From assembly GCA_031119555.1 (NCBI GenBank), contig JAVHXQ010000001.1, forward strand, positions 1 through 64,000: a stretch of DNA of 64,000 nt, written 5' to 3'. A model generated the notes under the pieces. That model searched no databases, was not told the DNA's origin, and worked only from the letters and a program-made list of their open reading frames with translations. The stretch is from Candidatus Dactylopiibacterium sp. Its GTDB lineage: Bacteria > Pseudomonadota > Gammaproteobacteria > Burkholderiales > Rhodocyclaceae. Below, piece after piece: positions 45,788-55,401 of the stretch. How positions within the stretch are numbered: position 1 is the first letter of the stretch; every line of letters begins with the position of its first letter. The position numbers and the translations under genes are program-made.

Positions 45788-47686
45788 TCAGATCTCGACC
45801 TGCGTGCCGAACTCGACGGCGCGGTTGGGCGGGATCTTGAAGAAGTCCGCCGCGCTCGCCGCGTTGCGGAACATGAAGAAGAACAGCCGCGTGCGCCACA
45901 TCGCCATGCCCGGCTTGAGGCGCGAGACGAGGCGCTCGCGGCCGAGGAAGAAGGTCGTCTCCATCATCTCGAAGCGCATGAGCCCGCGCTCGGTGGCCTG
46001 GCGCATCGCGGCCGGAATGTCGGGGTCGTCCTTGAAGCCGTAGCGCACGTACATGCGGAAAAAGCCGTAATCGAGCGCTTCGACCTCGATGCGGTCGATG
46101 TCGGGCACCGTCGGAACGTCTTCGTTGAGCACCGTGAGCAGCACGATGCGTTCATGCAGCACCTTGTTGTGCAGCAGGTTGTGCAGCAGCGGGCGCGGCA
46201 CGCCCTGCGGGGCCGAGGTCATGAACACGCCCGTGCCTTCCACGCGCCGGGGCGGGGAATGGAACAGCGAGGAGATGAAGAGATCGAGCGGCATGGTCTC
46301 GCCCGCCGTGTGCTCGGTCAGCAGTTCGCGTCCGCGCCGCCAGGTGGCGAGCAGCGTGAAGAGCGTGAGGCCCAGCGCGAGCGGAAACCAGCCGCCGTCG
46401 ATGATCTTGACCGCGCAGGCGGAAACGAAGGCCACGTCGACGATCAGGAAGCCGGCCAGAAAGACGATGCCGCGCGTCATCGACCACTTCCACAGATATT
46501 TCACGACGACGAAGGCCAGCAGCGTGTCGATCAGCATGGTCAACGTCACCGCGATGCCGTAGGCCGAGGCGAGATTGCTCGAGGAGCGGAACCCCAGCAC
46601 CACGGCGATCACCGCCACGAGCAGCGCCCAGTTCACGCCGCCCACATAGACCTGGCCGATTTCCCTGGCAGAGGTATGCACATAGGGTATGCGCGGGCAA
46701 TACCCCAGCTGCATGGCCTGCCGCGTGAGCGAGAACGCGCCCGAAATCACCGCCTGCGAGGCGATGATCGCCGCCATCGTGGCCAGCCCCACCAGCGGAT
46801 ACAGCGCCCACGAGGGCGCGAGCAGGTAGAACGGGTTGCGCACCGCCTCCGGCACCGACAGCAACAGGGCGCCCTGCCCGAGATAATTGAGATAGATGCA
46901 CGGCAGCACGAGGCCGAACCACGCCAGCTTGATCGGCCTGCGCCCGAAATGGCCCATGTCCGCGTAGAGCGCTTCGCCGCCCGTGACGGCCAGCACGACC
47001 GAGCCCAGCACGAAGAACCCGTGCATGCGGTGTTCGAGGAAGAAGGCCAGCCCGTGCAGCGGATTCACCGCCATCAGCACGCCGGGCTGCTCGACGACCT
47101 TCACCGCGCCCAGCAATCCCAGGCACAGGAACCAGATCACCATCACCGGCCCGAACAGCGCGCCCACGCTCGCGGTGCCGCGCCGCTGCACCCAGAACAG
47201 CATGACGATCACCGCCAGCGCCACCGGCAGCACGAACGGATGCAGCGCGGGGGCCGCGACCTCCAGCCCCTCCACGGCCGACATCACCGACATGGCCGGC
47301 GTGATCACGCCATCGCCATAGAACAGCGCCGCGCCGAACAGCCCCAGCATCGTGAGTACCAGCATGCGCCTGCGCGACCCCGTCACGGCGCGGTTGGCGA
47401 GCGCGGTGAGCGCCATGATGCCGCCTTCGCCGCGGTTGTCGGCGCGCATGATGAAGACCACGTACTTCAGCGACACGACGAGCATCAGCGCCCAGAACAC
47501 CAGCGAGAGGATGCCCAGCACGTTGGCCGTGTCGGGCGCGATGCCATGGCTGCCAAAGATCTCCTTCATCGTATAGAGCGGGCTGGTACCGATATCGCCA
47601 TAGACGATACCGGTGGCCGCGAGCGTCAGGGCCGCGAGGCGGCGCCTGGATTGCGGCTCGCCGGGGGCGGGCGCGTGCTGTGACAT
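45788..47686 (-). CDS. kup: Low-affinity potassium transporter Kup
   Basis: K+/H+ symporter of the KUP/HAK family in the inner membrane, about 12 helices and a C-terminal cytosolic domain (632 residues). The first helix has the signature GIVYGDIGTSPLYT, followed by RADNRGEGGIMAL. ATG 47686 (MSQHAPAPGEPQ) is preferred because GGAGA is nine bases upstream; the ATG at 47695 would directly abut that site. Confidence 0.96.
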   Translation of the reverse strand: MSQHAPAPGEPQSRRRLAALTLAATGIVYGDIGTSPLYTMKEIFGSHGIAPDTANVLGILSLVFWALMLVVSLKYVVFIMRADNRGEGGIMALTALANRAVTGSRRRMLVLTMLGLFGAALFYGDGVITPAMSVMSAVEGLEVAAPALHPFVLPVALAVIVMLFWVQRRGTASVGALFGPVMVIWFLCLGLLGAVKVVEQPGVLMAVNPLHGLAFFLEHRMHGFFVLGSVVLAVTGGEALYADMGHFGRRPIKLAWFGLVLPCIYLNYLGQGALLLSVPEAVRNPFYLLAPSWALYPLVGLATMAAIIASQAVISGAFSLTRQAMQLGYCPRIPYVHTSAREIGQVYVGGVNWALLVAVIAVVLGFRSSSNLASAYGIAVTLTMLIDTLLAFVVVKYLWKWSMTRGIVFLAGFLIVDVAFVSACAVKIIDGGWFPLALGLTLFTLLATWRRGRELLTEHTAGETMPLDLFISSLFHSPPRRVEGTGVFMTSAPQGVPRPLLHNLLHNKVLHERIVLLTVLNEDVPTVPDIDRIEVEALDYGFFRMYVRYGFKDDPDIPAAMRQATERGLMRFEMMETTFFLGRERLVSRLKPGMAMWRTRLFFFMFRNAASAADFFKIPPNRAVEFGTQVEI

Positions 47687-47829
47687 GCGAGGCATTCTCC
47701 AACGATGAAAGAACCGTGCGAGACTCCGGCGAGCCCGCGACGCGGCGCGAAGCTAACACCGCCGCGCAACGGCGGCAAGCCGACACCCGGCAAGCCCGCG
47801 CACGCGCTCACGGCAACGCGCACGGCGGG

Positions 47830-47835
47830 TAGAAT
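47830..47835 (+). promoter_or_regulatory. Candidate cobA -10 TAGAAT
   Basis: TAGAAT in gggtagaattgacg. It leaves a leader of about 120 GC-rich bases before the cobA ATG. Confidence 0.4.
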
Positions 47836-47962
47836 TGACGCTCCCGCGCGGGAGGCTGCGGCCGGGCTGTTTTCCGCCACGTTCCGGCCCCGTTCCAGGC
47901 CACCGTTCCGCGCCCCGGCCCTACCCGCCCCTGGCCCATTTTTCCGACGCTTCCCCGCCCGC

Positions 47963-48730
47963 ATGCATCCCGTCTCCGTCACGCCCCCGTCGCCCGGCAA
48001 AGTCTATCTCGTCGGCGGCGGCCCCGGCGACCCAGAACTGCTCACCCTCAAGGCCGCCCGCCTGCTCGCCGCGGCCGACGTGGTCGTGTATGACAACCTC
48101 GTTTCCGCCGCCGTGCTCGCGCATGCGCGCGCCGGTGCCGCACGCATCTACGTGGGCAAGAAAGCCGGCAACCACACGCTGCCGCAGATCGACATCAACC
48201 AGCTCCTCGTCACGCTCGCGCGCGAAGGCAAATGCGTCGTGCGGCTCAAGGGCGGCGACCCCTACATCTTCGGGCGCGGCGGCGAAGAAGCGCAGACGCT
48301 CGCGCGCGAGGGAGTGCCGTTCGAAGTCGTTCCCGGCGTCACCGCCGCGGCCGGCGCGGCGGCCTACGCGGGCATCCCGCTGACCCACCGCGACCACGCG
48401 CAGTCGTGCTTTCTCGTCACCGGCCATCTGCGCGACGAAAGCGCCAACCTCGACTGGCCCACGCTCGCGCGCCCGGGGCAGACGCTGGTGATCTACATGG
48501 GCCTGACCTCGCTGCCCGAGATCAGCCGCAACCTCATCGCCCACGGCATGGACCCGGCCACCCCCGCCGCCTGCGTGCGCCGCGCCACCCTGCCCGACCA
48601 GCACGTCATCACCAGCACGGTCGCCGAACTCGAGGCGCGCGTGCGCGCCGCCGGCATCAAACCTCCCGCGCTGCTCATCATCGGCCACGTCGTGTCGCTG
48701 CACAGCGTGCTGGGCTCCATCACCGCGTGA
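47963..48730 (+). CDS. cobA: Uroporphyrinogen-III C-methyltransferase
   Basis: SAM-dependent double methylation of uroporphyrinogen III to precorrin-2, for sirohaem or cobalamin (255 residues). Motifs: VYLVGGGPGDPELLTLKA, VVRLKGGDPYIFGRGGEEA, GVTAAAGAAAYAGIPLTHRD and the C-terminal LLIIGHVVSLH. ATG 47963 is the only suitable start; upstream in-frame sequence is proline/arginine-rich and unlike the family. No Shine-Dalgarno is evident. It stands alone without cysG partner domains. Confidence 0.94.
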   Translation: MHPVSVTPPSPGKVYLVGGGPGDPELLTLKAARLLAAADVVVYDNLVSAAVLAHARAGAARIYVGKKAGNHTLPQIDINQLLVTLAREGKCVVRLKGGDPYIFGRGGEEAQTLAREGVPFEVVPGVTAAAGAAAYAGIPLTHRDHAQSCFLVTGHLRDESANLDWPTLARPGQTLVIYMGLTSLPEISRNLIAHGMDPATPAACVRRATLPDQHVITSTVAELEARVRAAGIKPPALLIIGHVVSLHSVLGSITA

Positions 48731-48822
48731 CGCATGGCGCTTGCCTCGACGCGCAATTGCCGGCAAGCTCCGCCACAGTCCGGAAAGCCCGACCTTCGGG
48801 CAAACCTTGCCTGGAGAAAGAC

Positions 48823-50865
48823 ATGCCGCGTCGTCTGCTGGGCCTTCTCCTGCTCTGCTGCCTGCTGCTGCCGGCCGCAGCGCACAGCTTTGAGGCCGCC
48901 GGCTGGACTTACGCGCTGACGCCGCGCGACGCATCACTCGCCCAGGTGCAAGGCCCCGACGGCACACGCTGGCAGCCGCTGGAAGCCGACGGCATGGTCA
49001 ATGGCGGCTTCTCCGATCGCGCGCTGTGGCTGCGCACGCGCTACACCGCCGGCCAGCCCGGCCTGCAGGTGCTGGAACTCACCAATCCGCCGCACGACCA
49101 CGTCACGCTCTACATCCTGCGCGACGGCGCCCCGCCCGAAATCCGCCGCGGCGGCTTCCGCCACCCCTCCGACCCGCAGGTGCTCAGCAGCTTCCACAGC
49201 CTGATCTTCGATTTCGAACTGGCACCGGGCCAGGACGCCACGCTCTATCTCAGCGTGGAGACGACCCGCCCGCTCTTCGTCTGGCCGCGCCTCAAGAGCT
49301 TCCCGGATTTCTTCCGCGTCAGCGCCGGCGAACGCCTTGCGCTGGGCATCTACTGCGGGCTCTTCGTCACGCTCTGCCTCTACAGCCTCATGGCCTGGGC
49401 CACGACGCGCGACAGCAACTACTTCGACTGCTTCCTCTTCCTCTTCTTCATGGGGCTGCTGCAGGGGCACCTGCTGGGCGTGAGCCAGGAGCTGCTGCTG
49501 CAGGGCTATCCGGCCCTGCACGAACTGCTGTCCACGCTGCTGCCGGCGCTGGCGCTGGCCGCCTTCTGCCGCTTCGCGCGCAATTACCTCAACCTCGCCG
49601 ACCTGGCGCCCGGCCTGCACCGCCTGCTGACCTGGTGCACGGCCGCCTCGCTGCTGCTGCTGCCGGCCTACGCGGCGGGTGGCAGCGCGCTCTCGCTGCC
49701 GCTCACCGATCTGGTCTCGCTGCTGTTCTCGGGCTTCGGCATCGCGGCGGGCTTCATCACGCTGCGCCAGGGCTTCCGCCCCGCGCGCTACTACCTGCTG
49801 TCACAGATTCCGCTGGTGGGCGGCGGCCTGTTCTACGTGGGCGCCAACTTCAACGTCTTCCCGAGTTCGCTGGCGACGATGTTCGGCTTCCAGATCGGCG
49901 CGGGCCTGAGCGCCGTGATGATCGCGCTCGCGCTCGCGGGCAAGCTGCGCACCCTGCAGAAAGACCAGATCCAGGCGCAGAACGACCGCCTCGTGGCCGA
50001 GCAGCAGCTCATCGAGGTGCTCAAGGAATCCGAGTTCCAGCTCGAAACCCGCGTGCAGGAACGCACGAGCCAGCTCGAGGCCGCGCTGGACCTGCAACGC
50101 GACCAGCACGAAGCGCTGGAGCGCAGCAACGCGCGCCTCAAGGCGCTGCACGAAGAACGCGGCGCCTTCCTGCAGATCGCCGCGCATGACCTGAAGAACC
50201 CCACCGCCGCGATCATCAGCTACGCCGATCTGCTACGCGAACGCTGGAACGCGTGGGACGACGACAAGAAGCTCCTGCGCCTGGGCAACATCCGCAGCAT
50301 GGCGCAGCTCACCTTCGACATCATCCGCAACCTGCTCGACATCGACGCCATAGAATCCGGCCATTACGTGCTGCGGCCGGGGCCCGTCGATGCCGTCCAG
50401 GTGCTGCGCGCCGTCTGCGAGGAGTTCCGCGAGCGCTGCGACGCCAAGCACCTGCGCCTGCATCTCGCGCTCGAAGACGCCCCGCTGCTCTACGTCGACA
50501 AGATCGCGCTGCACCAGATCCTCGACAACCTGGTGTCGAACGCCATCAAGTATTCCCCGCACGGACGCAACCTCTACGTCAGCCTGGAGACCGACGCGCA
50601 GCAGGCCCACATCCACGTGCGCGACGAAGGGCCCGGCATTTCGGACGACGACCAGCGCCTGCTGTTCCGCAAGTTCACGCGCCTGTCGGCCCGCCCCACG
50701 GCCGGCGAGCATTCCACGGGCCTGGGCCTTTCCATCGTCAAGTACATGACCGAGGCCAGCGGCGGCCGCGTGCGCTGCGCGAGCCGGCTCGGCGAAGGCG
50801 CGATCTTCTCCGTGAGCCTGCCGCTGCACGAAGACCCCGCCGCCCGCCTGCCCCTTACTGCCTGA
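48823..50865 (+). CDS. Orphan 7TM sensor histidine kinase (7TMR-DISM type)
   Basis: A 680-residue hybrid-type membrane kinase. Signal peptide (about 1-22), a periplasmic beta-sandwich (7TMR-DISMED2-like) at about 25-170 and seven membrane helices at about 180-385. A coiled coil leads to the HisKA domain with [19 protein letters not shown] (phospho-His near residue 455), then HATPase_c with the N-box [22 protein letters not shown] and [12 protein letters not shown]. No response regulator adjoins it. GGAG precedes the ATG. Its end overlaps the convergent queF by 11 bases. The ligand is unknown; this class is thought to sense carbohydrates or other small molecules. Confidence 0.94.
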   Translation: MPRRLLGLLLLCCLLLPAAAHSFEAAGWTYALTPRDASLAQVQGPDGTRWQPLEADGMVNGGFSDRALWLRTRYTAGQPGLQVLELTNPPHDHVTLYILRDGAPPEIRRGGFRHPSDPQVLSSFHSLIFDFELAPGQDATLYLSVETTRPLFVWPRLKSFPDFFRVSAGERLALGIYCGLFVTLCLYSLMAWATTRDSNYFDCFLFLFFMGLLQGHLLGVSQELLLQGYPALHELLSTLLPALALAAFCRFARNYLNLADLAPGLHRLLTWCTAASLLLLPAYAAGGSALSLPLTDLVSLLFSGFGIAAGFITLRQGFRPARYYLLSQIPLVGGGLFYVGANFNVFPSSLATMFGFQIGAGLSAVMIALALAGKLRTLQKDQIQAQNDRLVAEQQLIEVLKESEFQLETRVQERTSQLEAALDLQRDQHEALERSNARLKALHEERGAFLQIAAHDLKNPTAAIISYADLLRERWNAWDDDKKLLRLGNIRSMAQLTFDIIRNLLDIDAIESGHYVLRPGPVDAVQVLRAVCEEFRERCDAKHLRLHLALEDAPLLYVDKIALHQILDNLVSNAIKYSPHGRNLYVSLETDAQQAHIHVRDEGPGISDDDQRLLFRKFTRLSARPTAGEHSTGLGLSIVKYMTEASGGRVRCASRLGEGAIFSVSLPLHEDPAARLPLTA

Positions 50866-51694
50866 CCTCGAATTCGTTGGGCGGCTGCCAGCCCTCGCGC
50901 AGGGCGCGGAAGGGGTTGATGTCCAGCCCGCCGCGGCGCGTGTAGCGCGCCCACACCGCGAGCTCGCGCGGCGCGCACTGGGTGAGGATGTCCTGGAAGA
51001 TGCGTTCGACGCACTGTTCGTGGAACTCGTTGTGCTCGCGGAACGAGATCACGTAGCGCAGCAGCCCTTCGCGATCCAGCGCGGGGCCGCTGTAGCGCAC
51101 GAAGACCGTGCCCCAGTCGGGCTGCCCGGTCACCAGACAGTTCGATTTGAGCAGGTGCGAGAACAGCAGCTCGTCCTCCACCTCGCGCGTCGCGTCCGCG
51201 CCCAGCAGCCCCGCGCGCGGCGCATACGTGTCGACGTCGATCTCCTGCGCGTCCAGGCACACCCCTGTCGGCCACCCATACCGGCGCACCGGGGCCAACG
51301 CCAGCGGGAACAGCGCCACGCCCACTTCCGCGCCCGCCGCCGCTGCCAGATCGCGCGCCAGCACGCCCTGCACGGCGGCGGCGGACGCGAAGCGCGTCTG
51401 GTTGAAGGAATTCAGATACAGCTTGAGCGACTTCGACTCGATGAGACGGGGCGAGGCGGCCGGCACGCGGAACTCGCCGATCGCCACCACGGGCTTGCCG
51501 CGTGCGTCCAGCCACGAGATTTCGTAGGCGTTCCACAGATCCTCGCCCACGAAGGGCAAGGCGCCGGGCACGATGCCCAGCTCGTCGCGTTTGGTCTGGC
51601 GCGGCAGCGGGAACAGCAGTTCGGGCGCGTAGTCGCTGCGGTAGGAGGTCGTCCGCCCCAGGGGCGAGTGTTCGGGCGTGAGATCGGCGGTCAT
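50855..51694 (-). CDS. queF: NADPH-dependent 7-cyano-7-deazaguanine reductase
   Basis: Reduces preQ0 to preQ1 in queuosine synthesis (279 residues, the long E. coli-type subunit). The QueF motif [17 protein letters not shown] and the catalytic cysteine in [17 protein letters not shown] are present, with [16 protein letters not shown] completing the active site. The start overlaps the esterase stop by four bases. Last gene of the yhdP run. Confidence 0.96.
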   Translation of the reverse strand: MTADLTPEHSPLGRTTSYRSDYAPELLFPLPRQTKRDELGIVPGALPFVGEDLWNAYEISWLDARGKPVVAIGEFRVPAASPRLIESKSLKLYLNSFNQTRFASAAAVQGVLARDLAAAAGAEVGVALFPLALAPVRRYGWPTGVCLDAQEIDVDTYAPRAGLLGADATREVEDELLFSHLLKSNCLVTGQPDWGTVFVRYSGPALDREGLLRYVISFREHNEFHEQCVERIFQDILTQCAPRELAVWARYTRRGGLDINPFRALREGWQPPNEFEVRQ

Positions 51695-52641
51695 GCGGGC
51701 TCCGGCGGATAAGACGTGCGCAGCGCGGCGGCGATGTCGGCCAGCACCGCGCGGGATTCATCGAAAAGGGAGAACATCGTGGCGAAGCCATGCACCATGC
51801 CGGCATACACGACGTGCCGCGTCGGCACCCCGGCAGCGCTCAGCCGTGCCGCGTAGGCCGCGCCCTCGGCGGCCAGCGGGTCGCACTCGGCATTGAGCAC
51901 CAGCGCGGGCGCGACGCCGCCGTGATGCGGAGCCCGCGCCGGCGAGGCGCGCCAGTCGGCCGCATCGACGGGCGACTCGAAGTAGTGATGGGCAAACCAG
52001 TCCAGCGTTCCGGCTTCCAGAAAATGGCCGCTCGCATAAGGCCCGGCATGCCCGCTCGCCATCTCGGTCGCGGGATAGACCAGGATCTGCGCCGCCAGCC
52101 GCGGCGCGCCCGCGTCGCGCGCCTGGAGCGCGAGCACCGCGGCCAGCGTGCCGCCGGCGGAGTCGCCCGCCACCGCGAGCCGTGTCGCATCCAGGCCCAG
52201 CGCGGGCGCCTCGCGCGCGAGCCAGCGCAGGGCGAACCAGGCGTCATCCAGCCCGGCCGGAAAGCGATGCTCCGGCGCAAGCCGGTAATCCAGCGCGCAC
52301 ACGGCCTGCCCGGTTGCCTCGGCGAGCATGCGGCACCAGGGGTCATAAGCGTCCAGGCTGCCCAGCGTCCAGCCACCGCCATGCAGCCACAGGATGACGG
52401 CCTGCGGGCCGGGCGACGTCTGCGCGGGGCGGTACAGCCGCGCCCGCAGCGGGCCGCCCTCGTGCGCGCGGCGCGCCAGCGTGAGCATGTCGCAGGGCAG
52501 CGCGGGCGGCGTGCCGCGATAGGCGAGCATGAGCTTGTCGAAACTGTGGCGGGCCTGCGCCACCGGCAGCTCGTGCAGGCGCGGTGCCCGGATGCGGTGA
52601 AGCATCGCGAGCCAGGCGGCGGAGCGCGGATCGAGCGGCAT
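51691..52641 (-). CDS. Alpha/beta hydrolase, hormone-sensitive-lipase family esterase
   Basis: A 316-residue esterase with the family oxyanion motif [12 protein letters not shown] and the nucleophile elbow [10 protein letters not shown]; Asp in [11 protein letters not shown] and His in [10 protein letters not shown] complete the triad. ATG 52641 ([10 protein letters not shown]) is chosen; the longer upstream frame is shadow. The role is unknown; it probably hydrolyses short acyl esters. Coupled to queF by an ATGA overlap. Confidence 0.93.
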   Translation of the reverse strand: MPLDPRSAAWLAMLHRIRAPRLHELPVAQARHSFDKLMLAYRGTPPALPCDMLTLARRAHEGGPLRARLYRPAQTSPGPQAVILWLHGGGWTLGSLDAYDPWCRMLAEATGQAVCALDYRLAPEHRFPAGLDDAWFALRWLAREAPALGLDATRLAVAGDSAGGTLAAVLALQARDAGAPRLAAQILVYPATEMASGHAGPYASGHFLEAGTLDWFAHHYFESPVDAADWRASPARAPHHGGVAPALVLNAECDPLAAEGAAYAARLSAAGVPTRHVVYAGMVHGFATMFSLFDESRAVLADIAAALRTSYPPEPA

Positions 52642-52673
52642 GCGTGACGCGTCGCGAGGCGAAGGGCCGGCGC

Positions 52674-53105
52674 TCAGCGCCTGAGGCCCAGCACGAAAAC
52701 GCCCGCGCCCACGAGCAGGATGCCGAACCACGACCACGCGGAGGGACGCTCGCCCAGGAAGATCACCGCGAACACGGCCACCAGCACCAGGCTCAGCTTG
52801 TCGATGGGCGCCACCCGGGAAGCCTCGCCGAGCTTGAGCGCGCGGAAGTAGCACAGCCACGAAGCGCCCGTGGCGAGGCCCGAGAGCACCAGAAAGAGCA
52901 AGGTGCGCGGCGCGAGCGAGAACGGGTTGCGCCACTTGCCCAGCGCCAGCACGATCAGCGTGAGCACCACCACGATCACGCCGGTGCGCACCAGCGTGGC
53001 GAAGTCGGAGTCGACGCCCTCCAGCCCGATCTTCGCGAAGATCGCGGTGAGCGCGGCGAAGACCGCCGAGCCCAGCGCCCAGACGAGCCAGCCCGAGCTG
53101 TCCAT
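52674..53105 (-). CDS. Half-size EamA transporter
   Basis: A 143-residue, roughly five-helix EamA protein (WLVWALGSAVFAALTAIFAKIGLEG at the start, LATGASWLCYFRALKLG, and APIDKLSLVLVAVFAVIFLGE). It is half the length of usual DMT transporters and contains one EamA unit, so it would need to dimerise. It is separated from tldD by a single base. Confidence 0.9.
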   Translation of the reverse strand: MDSSGWLVWALGSAVFAALTAIFAKIGLEGVDSDFATLVRTGVIVVVLTLIVLALGKWRNPFSLAPRTLLFLVLSGLATGASWLCYFRALKLGEASRVAPIDKLSLVLVAVFAVIFLGERPSAWSWFGILLVGAGVFVLGLRR

Positions 53106-53106
53106 C

Positions 53107-54561
53107 TCAGCCCCCGGTGCCGCCGACGGTGAGTCCGTCGATGCGCAGCGTGGGCTGCCCCACGCCCACCGGCACGCTCTGTCCTTCCTTGCCGCAGGTG
53201 CCCACGCCGGGGTCGAGCGCCAGGTCGTTGCCTATCATGGAGACGCGCGTGAGCGCGTCGGGGCCGTTGCCGATCAGCGTGGCGCCCTTGACGGGCGTGG
53301 TGATGCGGCCGTCCTCGATGAGATAGGCCTCGGCCGCCGAGAACACGAACTTGCCGCTCGTGATGTCGACCTGGCCGCCGCCGAAGTTGGCGGCATACAG
53401 GCCCTTGCCCACCGAGGCGATGATCTCTTCGGGCGTCTTGTCGCCCGCGCGCATGATGGTGTTGGTCATGCGCGGCATGGGCAGGTGGGCAAAGGATTCG
53501 CGCCGCCCGTTGCCGGTGGGCGCGACGCCCATGAGGCCCGCGTTGTGCATGTCCTGCATGTAGCCCACGAGGATGCCGTCCTCGATCAGCGTCGTGCAGC
53601 GCGTGGGGTTGCCTTCGTCATCCACCGTCAGCGAACCGCGCCGGCCCGCGAGCGTGCCATCGTCCACCACCGTCACGCCGGGCGCGGCCACGCGCTGGCC
53701 GATGCGCCCGGCAAAGGCGGAGCTGCCCTTGCGGTTGAAGTCGCCTTCGAGACCATGACCGATCGCTTCGTGCAGCAGGATGCCCGGCCAGCCATTGCCC
53801 AGCACCACGCTCATGGTGCCCGCCGGCGCGGGGCGGGCGACGAGATTGACGCTGGCCTGATGCACCGCGCGGCGCGCGTAATCGCGCAGCACCTCGTCGG
53901 TGAACATGGCGTAGTCGGCGCGGCCGCCGCCGCCCGAGGAGCCCTGCTCGCGGCGGCCGCCGTCTTCCATGATGACCGTCAGCGAGAGACGCACGAGCGG
54001 GCGCACGTCGGCGGCGAGGTGGCCGTCGGAACGCGCCACGAGGATCACGTCCCAGGTGGAAGCCAGCGCGGCCATGGCCTGCACGACGCGCGGATCGGCC
54101 GCGCGCGCGTACTGCTCCAGCCGTTCGAGCAGCGCGACCTTGTCGGTATCGGCCAGCGAAGGCAGGGGATCGCGCGCGGAGTACAGCGCGGCCGGCAACG
54201 CGGGCGCGGCCACGCGCACGCTGCGCGACTGGCCGGCGGCGCCGATCGAGCGCACCGTCGCGGCGGCCTCGCGCAGCGCTGCCAGGCTGATGTCGTCGGA
54301 ATACGCGAAGGCGGTGCGGTCGCCGCTGACCGCGCGCACGCCCACGCCCTGCTCGATGTTGAAGCTGCCCGCCTTGACGATGCCTTCCTCCAGGCTCCAG
54401 CTCTCGGCGCGCTGATACTGGAAGTAGAGGTCGGCGAGATTCACGTCGTGCTGGAGGATCTCGCCCAGCACGTTGCCGAGCGCGGTCTCGCCAAGACCAT
54501 AGGGTGCGAGCAGGAGCCCGCTGGCGATATCGAGGGCGTTGTTGGCGGCGGTCTGGGTCAT
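53107..54561 (-). CDS. tldD: Metalloprotease TldD
   Basis: Subunit of the TldD/TldE zinc protease that degrades unfolded peptides and processes peptide antibiotics (484 residues). The metal motif HEAIGHGLEGD (HExxxH type) is near residue 265, followed by TVVDDGTLAGRRGS and GYMQDMHNAGLMG. The partner tldE/pmbA is not in this window. It lies 24 bases downstream of the nitrilase-type gene. Confidence 0.97.
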   Translation of the reverse strand: MTQTAANNALDIASGLLLAPYGLGETALGNVLGEILQHDVNLADLYFQYQRAESWSLEEGIVKAGSFNIEQGVGVRAVSGDRTAFAYSDDISLAALREAAATVRSIGAAGQSRSVRVAAPALPAALYSARDPLPSLADTDKVALLERLEQYARAADPRVVQAMAALASTWDVILVARSDGHLAADVRPLVRLSLTVIMEDGGRREQGSSGGGGRADYAMFTDEVLRDYARRAVHQASVNLVARPAPAGTMSVVLGNGWPGILLHEAIGHGLEGDFNRKGSSAFAGRIGQRVAAPGVTVVDDGTLAGRRGSLTVDDEGNPTRCTTLIEDGILVGYMQDMHNAGLMGVAPTGNGRRESFAHLPMPRMTNTIMRAGDKTPEEIIASVGKGLYAANFGGGQVDITSGKFVFSAAEAYLIEDGRITTPVKGATLIGNGPDALTRVSMIGNDLALDPGVGTCGKEGQSVPVGVGQPTLRIDGLTVGGTGG

Positions 54562-54585
54562 GCGCGGGAGGTTCCGGTCAGAGGG

Positions 54586-55397
<812 letters not shown>

Positions 55398-55401
<4 letters not shown>

